A DNA stretch of 64,000 bases from Cristatella mucedo (lineage: Eukaryota > Bryozoa > Phylactolaemata > Cristatellidae). Of the stretch, positions 13,325 to 24,264 are shown piece after piece. The notes under the pieces are model-generated. The model ran no database searches, was not told where the DNA came from, and saw only the letters and a program-made list of their open reading frames with translations. Location of the stretch: positions 367,501-431,500 of the forward strand of contig WPIO01000009.1 in assembly GCA_009760855.2 (NCBI GenBank), in the 5' to 3' direction. A program made the translations under genes and the position numbers. The first letter of the stretch is position 1. Each line of letters starts with the position of its first letter.

Positions 13325-13505
13325 TTTGTCCGGTCTATGCTGCTTTCGCTCCTTTCTCTCGCGAGATTGCTCGTGAAATGAAGTCTGTTGGCTACCGAAT
13401 GAGTACCGAAAGCCGCATAGGCTGCGAGTGCGCTTTACAAAACTCTCTTCCGTAACACCCACATAGTCTTCGTGGCTTTGTGGAGCTACAGACCGAGATA
13501 CATGC
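13325..13505 (+). mobile_element. LINE B 3' fragment
   Basis: Holds the family tail frame EMKSVGYRMSTESRIGCECA, followed by the TAACACCCACATAGTC segment found at the end of the copy at 49620. Short and 5' truncated. Confidence 0.7.
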
Positions 13506-14005
13506 ATACGTACGTTGCTCGATTTAGTTGGGGCATCCAAACGTGCTTCGGATCGTGGCCTGCTTACGATTACGATTATTATCATTTAACCTGCATGGAC
13601 TTCCTTCATTTGCTTTTACGCCCAACACCGACGCATGTTCGTGGCCACCAGCTACGGTTGCTGGCTGGACACCCAGCCCGATCAGATCGGCGATCTGCCT
13701 AAAAGCAGGTGACGAAGCATCGCGAACAAAGGGGTATAATGCTATATATTTCCGTTTTTAACTTCAATAAAGTCCTAAGGACTAAGCGAGTGTCGAAGCT
13801 CGAGGATTTTCTATGGAGCACTCAAATCCTAAGAGGCTTTCACTGAGCATAGATACTCTGATTTACAGCTAAACACTGTGGCTCTCACGGGCGTGGGTAA
13901 CTGAAGTTGGAACTAACTGCAGGCATGCTAGGCGTGTAGCCAGACCGACGTTATAACGAGTTCGAGTCTCATTTAAAGCCCTAGCCAGCGTTTTAATTGG
14001 GTACT
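13506..14005. other. No supported feature
   Basis: Nothing recognised. Confidence 0.35.
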
Positions 14006-14009
14006 GATT

Positions 14010-14155
14010 TGCCCAGGGTTTTGAGGTGCTCGCCTTTATTGACCGAGGTCAAGCTTAATATTTTATTACTAGAGTCACGGGCTCAAGCCCTGCGACACAT
14101 GTGAAGCGCCTAGGTAGAGATCAAGTTCTCTTATGGCGCTATACAAATGAGTGAT
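14010..14155 (+). mobile_element. SINE 2 copy
   Basis: Diverged head, with an insertion of about 20 bases between the A-box-like and B-box-like segments. Clear tail: GAAGCGCCTAGGTAGAGA and the ATGGCGCTATACAAATGA end. Confidence 0.7.
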
Positions 14156-14507
14156 GTTTTTATAGCTTGTGGCATGCGAATGAGCGAGAAATTCTCTCCT
14201 CGCCTTTCGTGCTTCAGAATGCCGGCCGTTGTGTCAGCGTCGGAGCCGCGGGCATGTCAGCAAAGGATCAAAGTGCTCGGGCAGGCGGTGAGACTTTTAC
14301 ATTTGACACACCCCTGGCAGACAAACTTCCCAGACTGCTGCTGAGGCCGCTCTGCCAGCGCGGATGCGGCGGATCCCCTCTAGCTTCGCTCGTGAAGTGT
14401 GTAGCCCTTGCCTCTGTCAGTCTCTGGCGAGGAAAAGAGCATTGCGGCCGAAAGGCCTGTGGCTACCAAGTTGTGATACAGCGCTTAAGGACTTGCGAAA
14501 AAGCTCA

Positions 14508-14575
14508 CCGATAGCAGGATTCAAACCGGAGACGTCAGCGTCCAGATCTTTTGTTCTAACCACGTGGCCAAGGGG
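14508..14575 (-). other. tRNA-like segment (probable SINE head)
   Basis: On the minus strand GTGGTTAGAACAAAAGATC is followed by GGTTTGAATCCTGC, resembling an A region and an RNA polymerase III B box. No full cloverleaf is evident. It may be the head of a third SINE family. Confidence 0.35.
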
Positions 14576-14721
14576 TGAAGGTCTGAAAGCAGTGGCGGAG
14601 CCAGGGGTGCAGGGGCATTTGCTTACCCCCCCCCCCCCATCCGCAACAGTGGGGCAGCAACCTGGGCCACCCCTTATTCCTACGTCCCCAACCGTCACCA
14701 ACGGCTAAATTAAAATTTAAG

Positions 14722-14893
14722 TAAATACTAGCTGATTTAACAGCCTCTTTTTTATAGCGACAGAAGAGTATTTACGGCTAGCACTGCCGCTTGCTGTGAC
14801 AATAAAGGATCGCCCAACGCAGGATTTGAACCAACGACCTTGGGACCGAGGTCATGAAAAGCAACAGCCTTACCTAGTGTGCCATCACGCGAT
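14722..14893 (-). mobile_element. SINE 1 copy (tRNA-derived)
   Basis: On the minus strand it begins with GTGATGGCACACTAGGTAAG and has a B-box-like GGTTCAAATCC. It then passes through a GCGATCCTTTATTG segment to a tail ending near GAGGCTGTTAAATCAGCTAG. More than ten relatives occur in the window. The tail differs from that of SINE 2. Confidence 0.8.
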
Positions 14894-17206
14894 GAGCCAC
14901 TACCGAGTTCGAGTCGAATGAAAACTATGATTAGTGCTCTAATTTCTCATTGATTTTGGGTCTTTCCACTACACGAAAATCTTTTTTGGTCTTGCTCCTA
15001 AAAGAATTGTACAGCTCTCGCTGCCACCGCTAGGGGAGAGTCGTGGCTCCGCCTCCTCCGCTGAGAGGCTTCCTGCGGGCTGGATCGAGCAGGACCGAGA
15101 GTTCTCCACTTCCACCTTGCTGGCTAAACCTGCTTTTTTGCCGTATTTTATCAGTTAAGAATGCAAAGGCCAAGAAATACGGATTTGATTTTATCTTAAC
15201 AGCACGAATGGCGATAGCATGTGTTATCCACGTAGGCCTTTGCTTCACTTTTGAGTTTGTTATAAGCAGGCAAGACATGCCACACTTAACAGTCCAATGA
15301 ATAACTTTCAAGCATGTCTTAGCTATGCTAAGCAGCGGTGGTTTTCTCTATTATTATGAATATTTTGGTGATTGCGATGCAAAAAATTCACTTCGAATGC
15401 CTCTTAACTGACTGCAATGTCCAAAGCCATGGTATTTCTAATCAACTTTAACAGCATGTGATCACTCTTAGAAAAAACACTAAAATGATCCGACAATTCC
15501 AATTTTGGAATTGTAACAATAGAGTCAAATTGCCAAGTATTAACTTTTATCGTTGCAGGTGCTGCATCCGTATTATCATTGTAATGTATATAGGATGTCT
15601 TCTATGTTTCTGCAATGGAAACAGACTCGTGCTAGTCACAATTCTGGGTACATCAACTATATTAGCTGCACGAAAATGGTTTACGGCGACCTGGGTTAGT
15701 AAGAGGCTACAGCACAGCTACAGCTAGTTTGCTTGCTTACTTTCTGCCATCCATTCTTCAATGCCTCAGCCGGCCGAAGCAGACGCTGGCAAGCTTGTTA
15801 TGGCCAACAAAGTGCTTAAACATCCTGAATACTAATCCTGAAAAGTTTGCTCACCGATGTGGAGCACGAGTATTCTATGCGTTTTCAGGTTACGCAAAGT
15901 GCCTTCCATTTTTGGAAGAATCCTGTAAGACAAGCTCACTTGTGGTAGGAACTGCATCGACGTTTTTGAATCAATTTAATCTTGAGTGGTTCATCTGGCA
16001 CAATTCCGATGTGCACATAATCCACGTGGTGAGGCAGTGTACTAACTGCACTGCACTAACAAGTTGCGAGCCTTCCATGCGGCGCTGCACGTCATGTCAT
16101 GCCAGCTGAGGCGAATGATCATTTTTGAATCCGAGATAGAAGCATTTTTATGCATCCCAATAGAAGTTGATAACATTATTGTAGTAGATTTTGCAGTAGG
16201 CATTCCTTGGCTATATGCGTTCGAACTATTTTTAATCAAGCTTTGTGCGTGCAGCTTTTCTGAGAGATTACTCTTGGAGAATTTCTTCGGCATTATTACT
16301 GCATACTTCGTACAAATGCTGTGCGACCGCCTCTGGAAAATCGTGTTGCTTTCAGTACAATGTCTTATCAATACTAAATCCTCCATCACTGAAGAATTTG
16401 TTCCATACCTCATAGCACTTTGTGATAATATAACAAGGTAAGAAATGTCTTCCAGACATTAGAGACAATATGTAATGTCTCAGTTCTCATCTCAACTTGC
16501 CTCAGGATTTTCATGGGATAAACAAAGGTTTTTAAAATTAATACGCTGCTGAAAATTAGAGCAAACTGTCCACTGGAAAGTTATAATATTGGAAAAAATC
16601 TATCAAAAGCAGCTGAAATCACTAGGCCATGATCCAGGACATGCTCTTTGAAAGAATTCTCTCAGTGGCATGGACACCATTTTATCTTTCAAGACAGTGC
16701 CGCTCTTTACCTTAAGAGGGTTTTTCACATAACATGTCACAACGGCTGCAGCCGCAGCAGCACACCTACACATCTTTTCAAATCTGGTTCTGGCAAATCC
16801 TTTTCAAATTCCTTTCAGTAAATCCCCATATTTTGGCTTTACTGTTTACCTAAGCATGAACATTGGGTATTCTACCACCTCAGATTGATTAGCGATGCTA
16901 AGTACTAATCAAGAAATTATTTTAAGCACAACGTTTGTATGGAATCACGTACTTTTGTCTACAAATGTCAAGATTCATATACATGATAATGTTGACCGCT
17001 AGCGCTTAGTTCTACAACCTGGGGCTAGTGAATCCATACAAATGTTCTAGCTAGATCTATAATATACTGCCGCTTCTTCGTGCACTTGATATCTACCATC
17101 GCCCGGTATAGGCAGGGGCTATTACGACGAGCTGAGCATCGGCACGTTGCACGTGCCTATTGCCGTCCGTTTGCTGTATAAAAGGATCCCTTTTACTCGA
17201 TTCCAG
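14894..17206. other. No supported feature
   Basis: AT-richer DNA, presumably intronic to the unrecognised gene. Several open frames of 90-125 codons occur on both strands with no motif or splice support. Confidence 0.4.
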
Positions 17207-17412
17207 ATCAGGGATCCCCTACGAATTCTTTTGCCTGAAGATCAGATGGGGCTGAAGGGACATAATGTCACTGCACTAGTCCAGAGGCTGTGCTCACAAG
17301 TGCTGGCCACCAACGATCACTTTCAGAAGCAGATCTGGACGAAGCGACTCCACACTCTGTTCTACGAGGAGACTGCATCGTCAGCAAGCAAAGTTATTGC
17401 CTTTGCGGCCAG
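17207..17412 (+). CDS. Unrecognised protein, internal exon
   Basis: Begins after the acceptor ACTCGATTCCAG and ends in GCGGCCAG/GTGAGG. It enters in phase 0 and leaves in phase 2. The 68 codons encode IRDPLRILLPEDQMGL, then NVTALVQRLCSQVLATNDHF, then QIWTKRLHTLFYEE and KVIAFAAR. Composition and helix-forming pattern look like a genuine globular exon, perhaps an alpha-helical repeat protein, but I cannot name the family. Its phase-2 exit fits the entry of the terminal exon at 20183, restoring an arginine codon across the junction. Its phase-0 entry fits the exit of the exon at 12405. Confidence 0.55.
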
Positions 17413-17461
17413 GTGAGGACACGACCACTTTACAAAAGAGGCCGATCTAATGTATGTGAGA

Positions 17462-17630
17462 GTCTTAACTGGGCCGTGATAGCCAGTGAGGTGAGGTTCT
17501 CGTTCTTCACGACCGAGGTCGTGGGTTCGAATACTGCATTAGGCGATCCTAGATTGCCGACTGCCAGCAGTGGTGATAGCCGTTAAAGCTCTTCTGCCGC
17601 TACACAAATGAGGCTGCTAAATCGGCTAAG
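17462..17630 (+). mobile_element. SINE 1 copy
   Basis: Contains CCGAGGTCGTGGGTTCGAATAC as a B-box region and the tail GCTCTTCTGCCGCTACACAAATGAG. It lies in the presumed intron between the exons at 17207 and 20183. Confidence 0.8.
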
Positions 17631-18760
17631 ATTTGCTTATTTAATAGCCGAAGGGAAAACTAGCACTCGCACGAGAAGCTAAGCAGGGCCGGCGTTTCAG
17701 CTGGCGAAATTGCATCTGCCATTCCTTTCAATGCCGTCGAAAGCTTCATGTACGTTGCCTAGCTGCCACTCTGGTGTTGGCGTGGACATTGAAACGCAAG
17801 TGTCAGACCTCCATCAAGTATTGTTCAGCTCTGTAACCAGTCATAAAATGTGAGCCGCCGGGAGCTCGGCTGAGCTTAGACAATTCGCGAGCTCCTGAAT
17901 CCATATTTACTGATCGGCTTGCTAAAGACCGGTGTGCATTGCAAGCTATGCCAATCCCTGCTTGTGGCACATCCGTGACTCTGCAATATCAGGAGCTATT
18001 CGCCTGTGTGGTTTGGCAATAAAAGAAAGAGCACCTAGTTCAACGTAGGAGCTCCGGTCAAAAAATGGAGCTGAAAATGCTTCCAAATAGCAGCTAGGTG
18101 GCTCAAGCGCGGCTGGGTGCGAGGGAGATCAGGACTGAGAAGCACGCACACTTGTATGGCCACACTCTAGGAGCCGTGCAGTCACTGAAACTAGCTTTAG
18201 ACGTCTGTTCTGTTTGTAGGCACTTTGACATCTGGCCAGTAATTCTACGGGTGATGTTTGTCATGTGGATTCGAGGCAGAGCTCAAATAGGAGGTGTCTT
18301 GGGCTGAGCTACTTTCGGCTGCTAGCAAAACTCCGGCCAAGCCTTGCTAAATGTTGCACGCAGCTGTGACAGCTCCAAGCTTAATTGTCAACCATGCTGC
18401 TCGGCAATTAGAATACTCGGGTTATCTAATGGCCCTTTGCTGAAAAAGCATAGATAGCAATGAATTACTGTAAAAACGAAGCAGAGCGTCCGGAACTCGC
18501 TTAACCTCCTCAGGTCGTCCACACCATTCCAAGTAACATGAGTTACCGATCTTGGATTGCATATTTCAGGACTACAGGACTTATAATTTCACCGGAGTCT
18601 GACATTTCACAAGTCACTTGGTTGTGCTGCATACACGGATAAGGAATGTCGTTACAGGCTTAGGTATAATCTGATTTTGAGTTCGGCATCACTTGAGCAC
18701 CAAATGTAGCTGACCTTTAACACGATTTTATGTCTGCTTGGGTCAAGTTTCGATTGGAAT
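17631..18760. other. No supported feature
   Basis: Presumed intron; nothing recognised. Confidence 0.35.
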
Positions 18761-18764
18761 CAAG

Positions 18765-19475
18765 ACAAACACTCCACAGAAACTGCTCTGATTCGAGTTT
18801 ACAGTGATCCTTTGAACGGTGCTGATCGGGGCATGGCCTCTCTGTTTGTACTCCTAGATCGACCAGATGCATTTAGCACGATTGGCCACCAGATCTCTGT
18901 GGATCCCCCCACGACAGGCCTAGGTTTCTGGCATGAAGCCAGTCTGGGTTTAAGTCCTGCGTAAGTGAGAGATTTTAGAATGTTAATACGCGTAAATGGC
19001 TATCGGTCATCCGAGGAGTGCTGAAAGTGCGGGATACCTCAGTGTTCGATCTTAGGCCCACTTATTTTCACGATCAATACTCTTCCTCAAGTCGATGTCG
19101 TCGCTAAGCATTGTCCATGTTTTCATTTCTTTTATGCCTATTAAATTTAGCTCTATTGATCCGTTGATCCTTCTAAGCTTTGCTCAGTTTCCGACTTTGC
19201 TTTCATCTCCACGCCGGTGAAATTCAGCTCTATCGATTCTTTGATCCTTTTAAGCTTTGCTCAGTTTCCGACGCCCTTAGTTCCTTTGGAACTTGCATCG
19301 ATGACATTTGTTCTAGAACAGCCACAAGCTTCCTAAGGTCTAACTATGGTAAGACTAAGCTTATAGCTATGGGTAGACCTAGTGTCACCGAAAAGATGCA
19401 AGACTTCACTCTCATGATTCGTTCATCTAGCATAACTCCAGTGACGTATGCCCGAAATATGGGCATGCCATTCTA
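18765..19475 (+). mobile_element. LINE A copy, decayed reverse transcriptase region
   Basis: Frames carry STETALIRVYSD, then a decayed LFVLLDRPDAFSTIGHQ (matching [17 protein letters not shown] in the better copy). Further on are SSFGTCIDDICS and KTKLIAMGRPSVTEKMQDF. Frameshifts and a foreign stretch near 18905-18975 interrupt it. Confidence 0.75.
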
Positions 19476-19529
19476 AGATAAGTTGTCGTCGGATGGGCAC
19501 ATTGCCTCTACTAAAAAGAGAGAGGGACA

Positions 19530-19531
19530 GA

Positions 19532-19600
<69 letters not shown>
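19530..19600. repeat. (GA)n microsatellite
   Basis: Almost pure GA repeat of about 65 bases. Confidence 0.95.
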
Positions 19601-20182
19601 GGCTGTTGCTTTTTGATTGCCTATTATCTGCAAACACAGACACATAGAGACGAGTGAGCGAGCGTCTAATGATATGGCAACCACACCGATCTGCTTTCGA
19701 CTTTTCGCGTGAAAGAGAGCTGTCATTCGAGCATGCTAGATCAACGGCTTGAGGAGACCGGACTGCCGGCGCCAGCCTCGGTGGCCTCTAGGCCCGTCGA
19801 ACACTCCCCCCCCCCACCTCTCCCAGCGGGTGGGAAGCAGTGCCCGATACATAGGCGCTCTTCCGACGTCGGGTTGCACTATCAGCCTCTTATGATAAAG
19901 ACGCCGGTAATGTCGAGCGCTGCTTATGGCTACTGGCCGCTAAATTGTGAGAACTATCCGGCTAGGCAGCAAGTCCTCCATTCTGAAGTTCACTGCATCC
20001 TGCTGCTCTGTAAATGAGTGAGTTGAAGGACTCTGACCTCTCGCTTCCTGAGGTCATGAGTTTCAGCTCAACTGACGATGTACTCTTCTTTGCTGCGATA
20101 TCCCTGTGGAGTGCATAGCACGCTATACATACGGATGCCAGTTCAGGCACTTTATGTTGATTCTGTATTTGTTGATTCCCAG

Positions 20183-20549
20183 GAAGATGGCATGGAACCT
20201 CAGCGATACCACTGTCACCGGCGATCACACTAGCCTGACGGGCGGCTTAGAAGATGCCAACGAAAGTAATGAGGCAGCTACCCTACCTCTTTCATTGCTG
20301 ACCGACACCGCTAATCCTGTTGTGGGCGAGCTCGGCCGGCAGCAGTGTGCACTATTCTACAAGAAGTTTCCAAAACGCTACAGGGCGCCCGGCGACCTGC
20401 CGGCAGATAGGAACAGTCCTTCGCAAGCCTACCAACCGCCGAATAAAAGAGCAGTGCAGCCAAATCAGCTGCTGCAGCAGCAGCAGCGTCGGGCCAGAGC
20501 GGCTGCAGACCGGGCTAAGATGGTCAAACGCTGGCAGCCCAATGGCTGA
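20183..20549 (+). CDS. Unrecognised protein, probable terminal exon
   Basis: Starts after TTGTTGATTCCCAG and runs 121 codons to a TGA stop at 20547. It enters with one base, matching the phase-2 exit of the exon at 17207. The sequence starts KMAWNLSDTTVTGDHTSL. The middle has GRQQCALFYKKFPKRYRAPG, and the C-terminus is basic and glutamine-rich (QLLQQQQRRARAAADRAKM). This looks like a disordered basic tail. No domain is recognised. If the exon chain 12405-17207-20183 is right, these three exons encode about 276 residues of the C-terminal half of one protein. An AATAAA at 21219-21224 is more than 600 bases downstream, so it is uncertain as the polyadenylation signal. Confidence 0.5.
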
Positions 20550-21625
20550 TCGCAATCATTGCCGCCAGGGTAACTGCTCAAGTGGCTGGCAAAGCAAAGA
20601 ACAGCCTGACAAACACACCATTTTCTCATGGCCTAGCCAGAAGACTGTTCCATACGGATCATTCCGACTAGCTCTCCCCCTCTGAACCGTGTGACCTGTG
20701 TAGAACTCTTGTGCCATCAACACGAACCTGCATCGCCCATCAGACCGACCGGCCAAGCGAGAGTCGGTACTGTTTGCTCTCTATTATGGCTGCTTAAAGA
20801 GCTTGCTGTTAAAAGAAAGCACGGTTTCCTCCGGAAGTGGCTGAAACAAATCGGCTAGATCCGTGTGAGAAAGTCTGCTTGCATGGGTGCATCCGGCACT
20901 CTACTGGCACGCCTTCTTGATTCGTCCAGTCCGGTACCAACGGGACAGCCTGCCCCAAAGTCTCTAGAGTGAATGAATGATCATGCAGCCCCCCCCCCCC
21001 CACAAGACCATGAGAGCACTACATGATTGCCAATGGCAATGGGGCAGCCAAAAATGCAGACTCGCTGCGGTGCTAATTTATTGTAAGGACATGAAAGCAG
21101 CAGGCTGCTAGCTGTGCTGCTAGTAAGACCTTTGCAGAATATCATTTCTGGTCCGATACGCATTCGTTTCCGGTGCTTTTGGTAGAGCATTTGAAATCAA
21201 GCGCAAGTCTCAATGGATAATAAAGGTTTTTGAAATATCCTTCCTTTTCTCAGCTTCCAGACAAGTTCATACTTCAGCAACGCATTTCAAGTGCATGCAA
21301 TTGAGATTTTTTATAGATGTCTTTTTGCACTTTTACATGAGCAATTTGGAAACTTACACAAGCTGGGGTAATTAGAGCTGTGTGAAGGTAATAAGTCGAC
21401 AAGGCCAGCTTAATGGTCATTCGTGATGCCTGTTATCATTATCAGGGGCATCATTGAGTAGGTAAGCTAGGTAGCATGGTCAGACCTTTTTTAATAAACT
21501 AAACACCAAGGCATTTGTAAAGGTTCAACAAAATCTGGATTGTGAATTTGTAAGAATTTATCAAACAAGAATCTTGGCATATTATTCGCAGTCCTTCACA
21601 CTCTTTCTCTCTTTTTCTCACTCTC
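20550..21625. other. No supported gene
   Basis: Possible 3' untranslated region at the start, then unassigned DNA. Confidence 0.35.

Positions 21626-21629
<4 letters not shown>

Positions 21630-21702
<73 letters not shown>
21630..21702. repeat. (CT)n microsatellite
   Basis: Almost pure CT repeat. Confidence 0.95.
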
Positions 21703-21713
<11 letters not shown>

Positions 21714-22027
21714 CAATGCATCTTAAAGGGGTAAACACCAAAGTATCTAGTCTGTTTTAGTGGAGTAAGATGGTGGTAAATGACAGAACGTCTCGTATTA
21801 AGTTGGGACTGATCAATTCACCACAGCAAAGGTTAATTGAAATGCTTCTATGTACAAAGAAAGATGTTATCTTAGGTCTTACTATTTAAGTCTGAATTTA
21901 GAGTGCCTCAGTCTTTAACTTTGAAAATCGGTGATGGCTCTTTGATGCCTCAGATGGATGTTTTCCGACGAAACACTACAAGGCTCGGCGGAAAGTTGCA
22001 CCGTAGGAGCTAATTGCTCTCGTAGAC

Positions 22028-22200
22028 AAGGTAGCGTAACTGCTCAGAGAAAAAAGTCCTCAGGGAGATTAGATAAGATTAGATAAGATTAGATGAGATT
22101 ATAGATTATAGATTAGATAAGATTAGATAAGAGCAGCTTAGTAGCGTAACTGCTCAGAGAAAAAAGTCCTCAGGGAGAGATTTAGATAATAAGAGCAGCT
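22028..22200. repeat. Local duplication with GATTAGATAA tandem units
   Basis: A segment starting GTAGCGTAACTGCTCAGAG occurs at about 22032 and again at 22141. Between the copies lies a tandem array of GATTAGATAA-like units. About 110 bases have been duplicated. Confidence 0.85.
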
Positions 22201-22990
22201 TGATGAGAATTGTGAGGCTTAGCAGTGGAAGAAGGCAGTTCTGCTAAATTTCGGATTCAAGTTCCACGGTCTGGTTCAATGAGGAGCTTGTGGGAAGACT
22301 TCCTAATTATTTTCAAGTTACCATTGTCATCCTGCAGAAGAAAATGCAACGTTTTCCTATACAAAATATTGGGCAGTGAGTGTATACACGCAAAAAATCG
22401 CAGACATTATATACAAATTGACCATCCATATAAGCATGTAGCTGCACCTTTTCTTAGCCGCAAGGAGTGACAGATTGGCAGATCATCGCTATGACTGACT
22501 GTTTCAATCAGGCCCTTAATTTTTATCTAATCAAGTGAAAGAAAATCTCCGCTGCCTTTGCTCATGTAATTGAATAACGCACATATTAAAAACGTTCACC
22601 ATCCCATCATTCAATGCGAAACTAGTTTTCAATTTCAATTGAGAATATGTTGTAGCTACATATCTAAATTTGTAAATTATTTATCCTACGGCACTCATCA
22701 TAACTGTACCTCAGTATTGTTAATATATGTAAATATCACAAATGACGAATCGTATGCGATAGCGTATCGGGTTTGCGGATAAGACAGGCTTTCTCACGGA
22801 CTCACGTTCAAAATTATGCAGGTTGATTTACGAATGCACCTTGGTGTGGTTTTCCTCTTGCAAATACATAATAAGTTTTTTTTGCCATCCCTTTACGCTG
22901 ATCTGTGTCCTCTACTCGCATAACTGCTTAAGACATGCCCCAATTCCTTTCTGCCGTTGGGAGAGGGAGATTAGTGCGAACTATCCCGAG
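22201..22990. other. No supported gene
   Basis: AT-rich DNA with short frames; nothing recognised. Confidence 0.4.
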
Positions 22991-22997
22991 AGCTTCA

Positions 22998-23080
22998 AGT
23001 GTAATAATAATAATAATGCACTTGATAAAGCGCCCTCAGAGAACTCAATCTCTCTCTAGGCGCTTTACATTTGCTAACAA
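22998..23080 (-). mobile_element. LINE A 3' tail fragment
   Basis: Antisense TAA repeat, then GCACTTGATAAAGCGCCCTC and TCTAGGCGCTTTACATTTGC. The outer stem bases are intact. Confidence 0.85.
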
Positions 23081-23504
23081 GTATGCTGGCAGTCAAGTAT
23101 TCTGTGACCTTGGTTGAGTGAAGTGCGACAGCCCTCCGCACGACCTGTCGTCGGGCTGGGTATCGCGACCGAGCAACAAGTCTGCTGGCTCCAACACCAA
23201 AACCTTTATTTCAAGCTACGCCGGCCAAGCCCAGTCTACACACACTAGACGGCTGCTGGCGTCAAGGGATCTAGCACTCCCCTTCCGTTGTACTCCTTCG
23301 GCAGCCATTATATTCCCTGCATGCCTTATTTTTCTCACTGTCGGGCCATTGTCCGTTCCGAACCCGCCCGACAGCTGGCGGCAGTTTGTGGTAGATGGAT
23401 GCTCCCACAGATGCCGCCAATGCATGGATTTGGGCAGGACTGCCGAGTCATCTGCCGGGTCATCGTCTGCCCTTCCACCGGTCGTGAGCTTGCGGTTGCT
23501 TTGG

Positions 23505-23752
23505 CAGTCTGAGAGCTTGCGAGGTCTCCGCCCAGTGTTCGCCCAGTGCTCGCAGGCTGCAAGATTCATGTTCCCTCGCATGAAGACAACAGAACACTTC
23601 AGAATCCGTAAAATGCGACTATGTACATACTATAAAGAAACTTTGTGAACAGAAGAGTTGAAGATAGGCAGTCTGAGAGCTTGCAAGGTCTCCGCCCAGT
23701 GTTCGCCCAGTGCTCGAAGGCTGCAAGATTCATGTTCCCTCACATAAAGTTC
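23505..23752. repeat. Direct duplication of about 80 bases
   Basis: CAGTCTGAGAGCTTGCGAGG and the following 60 bases at 23508 recur almost unchanged at about 23670, roughly 162 bases apart. Confidence 0.85.
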
Positions 23753-23767
23753 CCTCTCATAACTTCA

Positions 23768-24262
23768 TTTATAATAATAATAATAATACACTTGATAAAG
23801 CGCTCTCGGAGAACTCAACCTCTTTCTAGGCGCTTTGCGTTAGCTGCAAAGGAAGATTTTGATGAGTTTGGATGTCTTGGTCGTTTTGCTTTGATTTCCT
23901 TGCTTGTCAGAGAGATGACCTATGTAAGTTTGGGTGTGCAAATGCAGCTCACGCGTTCTAATGAGCTACATTTACAGTATAATTTTTAATGACTATCTTT
24001 CCAACTATAAAGATCAAAAGAATTAGGCTAATGTCACCAAGGAACATCTCGGGCGACAGAAAATGTATAGCAAGTTACATCTTAAAAATTAAGACTGCTT
24101 TACTTGCGCTGGAAAGAAGACGGTCAAGGAACGAGTTCCAGCAGTACGGTGAGAAAATCACAAATGCATGGATCAGGTTGGCCGTGGTGTTCTAATTTAA
24201 GCACGCCCAAATCTTTGCGACGTTGCATAGCAAGAGTAGACACGGTTGACTGTGGAGCTGAT
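23768..24262 (-). mobile_element. LINE A tail plus decayed ORF2 remnant
   Basis: The antisense tail with TAA repeat and GATAAAGCGCTCTCGGAGAA lies at 23768-23860. Near 24150, ACAAATGCATGGATCAGGTT matches the better antisense copies (CACAAATGCATGGACCAACT). The centre is too diverged to align. Confidence 0.6.
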
Positions 24263-24264
24263 GT

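Noticed and set aside
15030-16441. Several frames of 85-126 codons on both strands
   Set aside because: No motifs and no splice sites, and they overlap each other on opposite strands.
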